DNA of 11,600 bases from contig JAIQGB010000096.1 in assembly GCA_020072905.1 (NCBI GenBank), forward strand, positions 1 through 11,600. The letters are read 5' to 3'. The position numbers and the translations under genes are program-made. Shown in pieces: positions 5,709 to 11,600 of the stretch. The notes beneath the pieces were generated by a model. That model saw only the letters and a list, made by a program, of their open reading frames with translations. It ran no database searches and was not told where the DNA came from. The stretch is from Terriglobia bacterium. GTDB lineage: Bacteria; Acidobacteriota; Terriglobia; UBA7540. Position 1 is the stretch's first letter. Each line of letters begins with the position of its first letter.

Positions 5709-8531
5709 ATGAGACGCCGAAGTCCCTTTCCACCCGTTGGGCGCACAGGTGATGTGGCTGTGCCCCGCCGCGAACTGCGCGCACGCGACGCGATCCTTCT
5801 CGTCGCCCTGGCCCTTCTCGAGTTCTCCGTGCCACTCCGTGCTCAAACTGAGCCTGGGAGTGTAGTCGGGGTGGTTGCAACGCATTCGGGCAAGGATTTG
5901 GCTGGCGCGCTGGTGCAACTCTCCGCGGAGAATTCGCCGGCATCCGTTCTGGCGATGAGAACCGACATCGCAGGCGAGTTCAAGTTTGTTGCGGTTCCTG
6001 CGGGCTTCTACACGCTTGCGGTCACGCTTCCGGGATGGCGGGATCTTTTGAAGGCCCGCATGGAAGTTCGTCCTGCGGGTACGCTGGAGGTCCGAATCAT
6101 CCTGTTGCCGTCCTCCCAGCCTGGCGCGAGCTCTTTTGCGGAGTTTAGCAGCCGCGATGTGGGCTGGGGGACGGCGTTCGGGGACCTCTCGCTCCGCCAG
6201 CTTCCCAACTCCGGGAATGTCTGGTCGCTCCTCGAAAATCAGGAACCGTCCAGCGTGACGAATCGGATCGATGTGGGTGGCTTGGCGACGGGCGCTCCGG
6301 CACTGTTCGGAGCGCTGGGTGCCTCGTGGACGGAGAACCAGTATTTCCTCAACAGGCTCAACGTGACGGACCCTTATCTCCCCGGTTGGCCGATCATTGA
6401 GCCCGACCTCGATGCACTCTCCGAGGTCTCGACTTTGACCGGAGCAAAGCCTGCGCACTTCGGCGCGGCCGGTGCGAACTTGTTGCTTTCCACGCCCGAG
6501 CCCCGGGACGCCTTTCACGGCTCCACGCGCTGGTTCTATTCCGGCCAAAGCCTGCAGTCGGACCCCCGCGGCGCCCGGCTCGCGCAGCTCTATTTCCCCG
6601 GGCCCGAACGCTTCAAACATTTTGTGGACGGCGATGTCCAATTGGGAGGCAAGCTCCCCCTCCCTTCCGCTCCGTGGCCGTTCTTCACATCGCTTTCCAC
6701 GCAGCAGCTCTCGAAAACCCTCGGCGGGTTTGACGCACCGATCGATGTTCATGTGTATCGCGCGCTCACGGAGGTGACGCCGATTTCTCAGGGTGGGGGC
6801 CGCCTGAACCTGCTCTATTCCGCGCAGCACATCTTCAATTCGCGCGAGGGAGCCGACCTGCGAATTGCGCCCGCATCGACCACTCTGCGCAACGATAACT
6901 TCCATCAGTTCCAGGCGCGCGGCGAACGCGCGCTCGGCTCCGCCGTCTGGCTCGCGGCGGGCTTCGGGGTTGCGCACGCCATCATCTCCTCGGGGATTCA
7001 GCCGGGGCTCACCGAGCTGAGCGCGATCGACATGCCGCAGATGGCTCGAACCGGCGCAGCGCCGCTTTCGAACGCGGGAGTGCGCACCCGCTATCAGGCG
7101 GACGCCTTGCTTCAGGCAGTTCACGACGGCCCGGTCGGGAGTCACAGCCTGGCGCTTGGTGGCGAGTGGGAGCGAAGTGACATTTCCAATCGATGGGATG
7201 CACTCGGAGGTCTTGAGCGGACGACGGTCTACGGGGTCGGCGTCGAAGTGACCTTGTGGAACACGCCCACGGCGGCTCGCGCTCACACCCAAAACGTTGC
7301 CGTCTTCGCGCAAGATGCCTGGCGACCCGTGCGCTGGCTGCGTCTGCCGCTCGGCCTTCGATTGGAAAACTCCTCCGGCCGGGCTGGGGGTGCAGGACGT
7401 GGGATTCGTTGGACGACGCTCGAGCCGCGAGCGGGGCTGGTTTTCCCGCTTCACCGCCGCGGCCCGGCTCTGCGCGCGAGCTGGTCCCGTTACGGTCACG
7501 TCCTGCAGGGCCGCTATCTCGATTTCGGGAATCGTGCGGCGCTGGGCGGGCAGGTATTTCGATGGGACGATGTGAACAGCGACCTTGCCGTGCAGCCCGG
7601 AGAGATCGGGCCGCTGCTTACCCGTTTCGGCGGCCTATATTCAGCCATCGACCGGGGGCTCGCCCGACCTTTCACTGACGAAGTCAGCGTCGGCCTCGAC
7701 CAGGAGTTTGGATCAGGCTTCCGCGCCAGCGTGCGCTTTTTCCGGCGCGATACGCACCGCCGCATCGCTTTGTCCAATGTCGGCGTTCCTGCCGCCGACT
7801 ACGCAACGGTGATTTTTCCCGACCCGGGAAATGACGGAGTGCCCGGCACCGCGGATGACCAGTTGCTGACGCTTTACAACCGCAATCCGGACGCCCTCGG
7901 CCAGGACTTCCTTCTCCTCACCAATCCTCCCGGACTCCACGGCAGCTTCAAGGGCTTTGAGATTCGCTTGGTGAAACCGCTACGGGACGTCTGGGAATTC
8001 ACAGCCAGCTTCACGGCCATGCGCACCCTTGCCGCGACCAATCCGGGCAATTCGGTATTTGAAAACGACCCGGAGGTTGTCGGCGCACTCGGCACTGACC
8101 CGAATACGTTCGTCATGGCCACGAGCCGAACCTACTTCGACCGAGCGTTCGTCAGCAAGGCCACGGGCTACTACTTCGCGCCCAAGGGCTTTCAGTTGGG
8201 ATTCGTGGCGAAGTATTACGATGGGTTGCCGTTCGGCCGGCTGGTGTTCGTGGACGGATTCAACCAGGGACCGTTCTTCGTGCGCGCCACGCCGCGCGCT
8301 CATCCCGGCGGGTTCCAAACGCAATTCAACTTCACGCTCGACACGCGCGTGGCCCGCGAGTTCCGCCTGCGCCGGGGAACGCTTTCCGGTTACCTCGACT
8401 TTTTCAACCTATTGAACCTCGAGAAGAACACGCTCGAGGCCGACTTGACTGGACCCACGTTCGAATTGCGCGTGCCGCTGGCCATCCAAGCGCCGCGCGC
8501 CGCACGGCTGGGCATTGAGTGGAGGTTCTAG
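5709..8531 (+). CDS. TonB-dependent outer-membrane receptor with N-terminal carboxypeptidase-regulatory-like domain
   Basis: This 940-residue protein is a probable outer-membrane importer of a large ligand such as a glycan or peptide, energised by TonB. A signal peptide ends near residue 45 (core AILLVALALL, then LRAQ). Residues 50-133 form a small beta-sandwich of the carboxypeptidase regulatory-like type (GSVVGVV..., TDIAGEFKFVAVPAGFYTLAV). A plug-like region follows (about 155-275), with YFLNRLNVTDPYLPGWPI and EVSTLTGAKPAHFGAAG, and then a long beta-barrel to the terminal WRF, whose last aromatic residue is the usual Bam assembly signal. DPGNDGVPGTADD (705-717) resembles a calcium-binding loop. 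No TonB box is obvious. It is somewhat shorter than many acidobacterial relatives. No good ribosome binding site precedes ATG 5709; GTG at 5760 after AGGTGA (5747-5752) is an alternative that keeps the signal peptide. No SusD-like partner is present in the window. Confidence 0.85.
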   Translation: MRRRSPFPPVGRTGDVAVPRRELRARDAILLVALALLEFSVPLRAQTEPGSVVGVVATHSGKDLAGALVQLSAENSPASVLAMRTDIAGEFKFVAVPAGFYTLAVTLPGWRDLLKARMEVRPAGTLEVRIILLPSSQPGASSFAEFSSRDVGWGTAFGDLSLRQLPNSGNVWSLLENQEPSSVTNRIDVGGLATGAPALFGALGASWTENQYFLNRLNVTDPYLPGWPIIEPDLDALSEVSTLTGAKPAHFGAAGANLLLSTPEPRDAFHGSTRWFYSGQSLQSDPRGARLAQLYFPGPERFKHFVDGDVQLGGKLPLPSAPWPFFTSLSTQQLSKTLGGFDAPIDVHVYRALTEVTPISQGGGRLNLLYSAQHIFNSREGADLRIAPASTTLRNDNFHQFQARGERALGSAVWLAAGFGVAHAIISSGIQPGLTELSAIDMPQMARTGAAPLSNAGVRTRYQADALLQAVHDGPVGSHSLALGGEWERSDISNRWDALGGLERTTVYGVGVEVTLWNTPTAARAHTQNVAVFAQDAWRPVRWLRLPLGLRLENSSGRAGGAGRGIRWTTLEPRAGLVFPLHRRGPALRASWSRYGHVLQGRYLDFGNRAALGGQVFRWDDVNSDLAVQPGEIGPLLTRFGGLYSAIDRGLARPFTDEVSVGLDQEFGSGFRASVRFFRRDTHRRIALSNVGVPAADYATVIFPDPGNDGVPGTADDQLLTLYNRNPDALGQDFLLLTNPPGLHGSFKGFEIRLVKPLRDVWEFTASFTAMRTLAATNPGNSVFENDPEVVGALGTDPNTFVMATSRTYFDRAFVSKATGYYFAPKGFQLGFVAKYYDGLPFGRLVFVDGFNQGPFFVRATPRAHPGGFQTQFNFTLDTRVAREFRLRRGTLSGYLDFFNLLNLEKNTLEADLTGPTFELRVPLAIQAPRAARLGIEWRF

Positions 8532-8537
8532 CTCAGA

Positions 8538-8562
8538 GGGCGGGTTTGAAACCCGCCCCTAC
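8538..8562. repeat. Perfect palindrome between convergent genes, GTAG-hairpin copy 3
   Basis: GGGCGGGTTT (8538-8547) and AAACCCGCCC (8549-8558) are perfect arms around a single central G. The GTAG prefix seen at the two hairpins near 1300 lies next to it on the minus strand (8562-8559). It fills nearly the whole 27-base gap between the receptor and oxidoreductase stops and is the only candidate bidirectional transcription terminator there, although T-runs are absent. The TAG of its prefix is the stop codon of the minus-strand oxidoreductase. Confidence 0.7.
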
Positions 8563-9734
8563 GCGGGAATCGCGACCTCAGCGCCGCGGCGCTCGGCGGA
8601 GAGGTAGGCGCTGTAGAGAACGGCGATGGTGTCGCGGCCGAGTTCGGCGCCGCAGAGCGGCTCGCGGTTGTGTGCGATGCTTTCCATGAAATCCTGGAAC
8701 TCCTGCGGGTAGCCGTGCTGCCAATCCTCGTCAGGAGCAGGGCGGCTCCAGCCCTGCTTGGTGCCGAGTTTTTCCGCGCTGTAGACGTCCTTCAGGAACT
8801 CCTCTTTGGCGTTGTAGGTTTCGAGCGCGTCGGTGGGATTCAGATTGCACCGCGTGCGATGGTTGTTGGCGAAAACTTCCAGCCAGTTGTGCACCCCGCC
8901 CAGCACGAGTTCGCAGGAGAAAATATCAGCTACCGTGCCGTCGTCGAAGGTGATGTGCATCTGGCCGTAGTCTTCGATGTCGTCGTAGGTGGTGCGCAGG
9001 AAGCCCAAGTCGCGGAAATTCTTCATTCGGGTGATTTGATGCGTGCGCGCGGAAACCGTGGCAGGGCGGATGGGCTTGCCGCCGCGCGCCTCGCCCTCCG
9101 CGCGCTTCAGGTGGAGCGCTGCGGTGAGCGGATGGCAGCCTTTACCCACCAGCGAGCCGCCGCCGGAGAATTTCCAGATACCGTAGTAGGGTGAATGCGA
9201 ACCGCTGTGCGACTCGTCGCCGATGATCCAAAGAATCTGCCCGCCGCTTTTGGTGACGATTTCGCGCTCCTTGGCGACGGCGGGCGCGTAGACCCAATTT
9301 TCCGCGTAGCAGATCTTCTTTCCTGATTTCCGAGCCGCCTCGAGAATCCGTTCGCAGCTCGCCATGGCCTCGCGCAGCATGGTTTCCTTGGGGAATGTGT
9401 TGCCGCGGAAATCCTCGCTGCCCGGACCGTAGTAACCCGTAAAAGGCTTCTCGATGATGACGTGTTTGCCGCGCCCGAGCGCCGCAACGGCCAGCGGCTC
9501 GTGGGTCGCGGGCGGCGAGCAGAGGTCCACCACGTCGCAGGCGTCGCAGATTGCTTCGAAGGTGGTGAAGGCCTGGACGTTGCGCTCGCGCGCGAACGCG
9601 GCGGCGGAGTCGCCGGATTTCGAGATCGTGCCCACGACCTCCACCGGGACGCCGTACACGCGCTGAAACCCCTGCCAGTGGAATTTTGCCGCAAATCGCG
9701 CCCCTACAATCCCTACGCGGATGGTTTCCGTCAT
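8559..9734 (-). CDS. Gfo/Idh/MocA family oxidoreductase, second copy
   Basis: This 391-residue cytoplasmic protein has an N-terminal Rossmann domain with GIVGARFAAKFH (8-19), a looser version of the dinucleotide loop, and the family motif EKP at 95-97 (catalytic K96 expected). The substrate domain follows, with CYAENWVYAPA (142-152) and GKGCHPL (197-203). H201 matches the catalytic His, but the Asp normally four residues earlier is G197. An insertion after EKPFTG (GPGSEDFRGNTFPKE, about 103-117) makes it longer than the 342-residue protein at 231-1259; the two are clearly not recent duplicates. ATG at 9734 has GGAG six bases upstream. It is divergent from the unknown exported protein and its Tat-isomerase neighbour, so shared control is possible. 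The stop codon comes from the GTAG palindrome. Substrate is unknown; some members of this family cleave or epimerise sugars rather than oxidise them. Confidence 0.9.
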   Translation of the reverse strand: MTETIRVGIVGARFAAKFHWQGFQRVYGVPVEVVGTISKSGDSAAAFARERNVQAFTTFEAICDACDVVDLCSPPATHEPLAVAALGRGKHVIIEKPFTGYYGPGSEDFRGNTFPKETMLREAMASCERILEAARKSGKKICYAENWVYAPAVAKEREIVTKSGGQILWIIGDESHSGSHSPYYGIWKFSGGGSLVGKGCHPLTAALHLKRAEGEARGGKPIRPATVSARTHQITRMKNFRDLGFLRTTYDDIEDYGQMHITFDDGTVADIFSCELVLGGVHNWLEVFANNHRTRCNLNPTDALETYNAKEEFLKDVYSAEKLGTKQGWSRPAPDEDWQHGYPQEFQDFMESIAHNREPLCGAELGRDTIAVLYSAYLSAERRGAEVAIPA

Positions 9735-9822
9735 GGCCTACTCCGAAGTTTGATTTCTGCCCGCAACGCCCTTGCACAGGTGTCTCTTGACGCTGGCTAC
9801 GAGGCAGGCGATTCTATCACTG
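9735..9822 (+). promoter_or_regulatory. Divergent start region; start of the plus-strand gene unsettled
   Basis: Only 37 bases separate the minus-strand ATG (9734) from the longest plus-strand frame (TTG 9772), which is short for two promoters. TTGACG (9787-9792) matches five of six bases of a -35 box, and weak -10 candidates such as ATTCTA (9811-9816) follow at about 18 bases. If used, the plus gene would have to begin downstream, for example at TTG 9823. This is suggestive only. Confidence 0.3.
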
Positions 9823-11115
9823 TTGAGCCGCTTTCATTTTTCGCCTTGCACGCGTTCCGTTGCACTCTGCGTAGGGCTCGCCCTGGGTGCCCTCGTTCAA
9901 CCGGCAGCGTGGTGCGCCGATACCCTCCGGAATGCACTCGTCCGAAGTCAGATTCCTGTCGCCGGGAGGAAATCTGACGACCTCAACAGGAAAATCACCA
10001 ATTACGCCACGCTGGATGAGCCCCAGGTATTTGTCATCGGCTACTACTTGGAGGACGGAAGCGGTGTGCTGGGTGAAACACTCTACGTGGACCTCTACCG
10101 GAAAGGAGAGGGCGTCTGGCTCACGCGACGATTCGAGCGGAATACGGCGGGCGGGGCCGAGGGGCATCCGGCGTTCGGAGGTTCCGTGGTGCGCATCTCC
10201 CGTTGCGCAGAGTCATTCCTTCTGGAAACCCACGTCAATCCTTCCGCGGCTTACACGCTTGTCCTGGACAAGGATCTCGCCTATCGGGATTCGATTTATG
10301 GCTGGCCGCTGGCAGCATTCCGCAAGGGCGTTGTGGTGTACCAAAACAGCGAGATCCACTTTGCTCCCACGCACTATGTCGAGGTCTCGGCCTACGACGT
10401 CGGCACGAGGAAAAAGTGGCTGATTTATCCCCGCCAACCTTACCAGCCTGTTCGGCAGGCGCAGATCGAGAAGGTCCGCGCCGCCTACGCGAAGCGGGGT
10501 ACGGAGTGGTTCAAGACCCACAACCACCACGGGAATCCGGAATGGTTCGACACTTTCCTGCAGGGCGAGGTGGCAGCGAATGAGGCGATGCATTCGCTGG
10601 TCTTTCGGATAGGCTTCGACAACACCGACACGTGGGATTATGCTGAGAAGCTGAAGTTCGTGAACTTCGGCGGACTAGCGCGCCGCCTGGCGGATTTCGA
10701 CGTTTCGAAGGCCCCGCCCAATGACATCTTCTCGGTACTCGGGCAGGGGCTGCTCGCCGTCAAGAGCATGAATCTCCAGGACGCTTTTCTTGAGGAGTTC
10801 ACGGCAGATCCTGAAACCCAGGCGATGCTCCGACAAGCGCTGGCAAGCTCGGAAGCGCCTCAACCCGGCTGGCAGAAACACTTTGTGGACCTCGATGCGC
10901 GCTGGGCGCGGCCGGCAATCTGGAGGAAGATTCAGGCGACGCTCGCCACTCCGCCCGCAACGACCGAGGTGATCTGCGTCTTTCGCAACGTGGACCAGGA
11001 GCGGGACTTCGAGTACCGTGAAATGCTCCTCGATGAGTTCCAGAAACAATTCGGTGACCGGCTACTGAGCGAGTACCTGGAGCCAGAGGAACTCAACAAA
11101 ATCTTCTCACCGTGA
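9772..11115 (+). CDS. Exported protein of unknown function
   Basis: I do not recognise this family. As drawn from TTG 9772 it has 447 residues. A hydrophobic stretch (VALCVGLALGALV, 30-42) and AWCA-D give a signal peptide with cleavage near residue 49, so the mature protein is probably periplasmic or secreted. There is no lipobox. The first half of the mature chain appears beta-rich (QVFVIGYYLEDGSG, LYVDLYRKGEGVWLTRRF); the second half is helical and rich in Trp and charged residues (WFKTHNHHGNPEWFDTF, DTWDYAEKLKF). No catalytic motif is evident. The start is uncertain: there is no ATG near the N-terminus, and TTG at 9772, 9787 and 9823 are all possible. TTG 9823 gives the most normal signal peptide but has a poor ribosome binding site. 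The Tat-isomerase gene begins 32 bases after its stop, suggesting an operon and related roles. Confidence 0.75.
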   Translation: MHRCLLTLATRQAILSLLSRFHFSPCTRSVALCVGLALGALVQPAAWCADTLRNALVRSQIPVAGRKSDDLNRKITNYATLDEPQVFVIGYYLEDGSGVLGETLYVDLYRKGEGVWLTRRFERNTAGGAEGHPAFGGSVVRISRCAESFLLETHVNPSAAYTLVLDKDLAYRDSIYGWPLAAFRKGVVVYQNSEIHFAPTHYVEVSAYDVGTRKKWLIYPRQPYQPVRQAQIEKVRAAYAKRGTEWFKTHNHHGNPEWFDTFLQGEVAANEAMHSLVFRIGFDNTDTWDYAEKLKFVNFGGLARRLADFDVSKAPPNDIFSVLGQGLLAVKSMNLQDAFLEEFTADPETQAMLRQALASSEAPQPGWQKHFVDLDARWARPAIWRKIQATLATPPATTEVICVFRNVDQERDFEYREMLLDEFQKQFGDRLLSEYLEPEELNKIFSP

Positions 11116-11147
11116 ACTCTTCATATTCTTCACTAAGGAGATTCGGC

Positions 11148-11600
11148 ATGACCAAACTCACGCGACGCAACTTCCTAAGGACTTCCGCGGGCGCCCTGGC
11201 GGCTGCCGCAGCGTTTGATGCCGCCCCACGTCTCGGCCTCGCCGTGACGGGGCCTGATATCAAGTTCCCCACGGCTCCGCGCGACCGGCTGGCCGTGGCC
11301 TCCTGGCCGTTCCGCATGTTCATCGAAGCTCCGGACAACAAGTGGGCGCGCGACCCCAAGCTGCCCGGCATGGACGTGAAAGATTTCGGCGGGATGGTCG
11401 TCAAGAAATTCGGGTTGCACAACATCGAGCCGCTCAGTTTCCACTTCCGCTCGACCGACGCGGCCTACCTGGCGGAGTTTCGCGAGGCGACCGCGAAGGC
11501 TGGGGCGCACGTCATCGACCTTCCGGTCGATTCTCCAGCCAGCTTGTATGACCCCGACCCCGCGAAACGCCGGAAGGCCGTCGAGGCCACCAAGGAATGG
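11148..11600 (+). CDS. Tat-exported sugar phosphate isomerase/epimerase-like protein, 5' part
   Basis: The first 151 residues are present; the frame is open to the window end. The N-terminus has a twin-arginine signal, TRRNFLR (5-11), followed by an Ala-rich hydrophobic stretch (about 14-24), which sends folded, often metal- or cofactor-containing proteins through Tat. The following sequence (RLAVASWPFRMF at about 46-57, MVVKKFGLHNIEPLSFHF at 82-99, then DAAYLAEFREATAKAGAHVIDLPVD) has the alternating strands and helices of the xylose-isomerase-like TIM barrel (AP endonuclease family 2 superfamily). In this position it may isomerise, epimerise or lyse a sugar in the periplasm. The metal ligands lie beyond the edge and cannot be checked. 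ATG 11148 has AAGGAG seven bases upstream. It probably shares a transcript with the unknown exported protein before it. Confidence 0.85.
   Translation, partial: MTKLTRRNFLRTSAGALAAAAAFDAAPRLGLAVTGPDIKFPTAPRDRLAVASWPFRMFIEAPDNKWARDPKLPGMDVKDFGGMVVKKFGLHNIEPLSFHFRSTDAAYLAEFREATAKAGAHVIDLPVDSPASLYDPDPAKRRKAVEATKEW

Noticed and set aside
5532..7499. 655-codon open frame on the minus strand
   Set aside because: It lies antisense to the receptor and overlaps the pilin start in another frame. Its composition is Arg-rich and low-complexity, as expected from the reverse of GC-rich codons, and no domain or ribosome binding site is visible.
9701..9712. Further copy of the GTAGGGGCG repeat start on the minus strand
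   Set aside because: It falls within the codons for the Rossmann loop of the oxidoreductase, and no matching hairpin arm follows. It is explained by coding sequence.

Overview
The window looks like an ordinary chromosomal segment from a GC-rich, didermic, heterotrophic soil-type bacterium. The best guess is Acidobacteriota: it combines a TonB-dependent receptor carrying an N-terminal carboxypeptidase-regulatory-like domain, a short class-III-signal pilin with a DQTxVIR-like tail, Gfo/Idh/MocA oxidoreductases and a Tat-exported TIM-barrel sugar isomerase. This assignment is inference from gene content, not from a marker gene. No rRNA, tRNA, CRISPR, transposase or phage gene is visible.

Layout from left to right. 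Bases 1-230 hold no gene I can support, but contain a candidate promoter with a near-perfect palindrome over its -10 box and a GC-rich palindromic leader. A cytoplasmic Gfo/Idh/MocA oxidoreductase (231-1259, +) follows, then about 255 non-coding bases with two tandem GTAG-prefixed hairpins. Next is an exported TPR protein (1515-2648, +) with visibly lower GC than its neighbours, then an exported GH42-type beta-galactosidase-like enzyme (2786-5083, +). A type IV pilin-like protein (5566-5084, -) converges on the latter with stop codons that touch. From the 142-bp region upstream of the pilin, which contains a G8 tract, a 940-residue TonB-dependent receptor (5709-8531, +) runs the other way. It converges on a second Gfo/Idh/MocA oxidoreductase (9734-8559, -), with a perfect palindrome filling the gap and supplying the oxidoreductase's stop codon. 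Divergent from this are an exported protein of unknown function (about 9772-11115, +) and, probably in the same operon, a Tat-signal sugar phosphate isomerase/epimerase-like protein cut by the window end (11148->11600, +).

The genes plausibly serve glycoside use: the receptor would bring ligand across the outer membrane, the GH42 enzyme and the Tat-exported TIM-barrel protein would act in the periplasm, and the two oxidoreductases would act on sugars in the cytoplasm. Two Gfo/Idh/MocA proteins near a TIM-barrel isomerase recall oxidative (3-keto-sugar) glycoside degradation, but the genes are not one operon and this link is a hypothesis.

I did not find a clearly new biological system. The observations most worth a second look are the GTAG-hairpin repeat family, the loss of the catalytic Asp in both oxidoreductases, the Ser-Glu in place of Asn-Glu in the GH42 enzyme, and the palindromic operator candidate upstream of the first gene.
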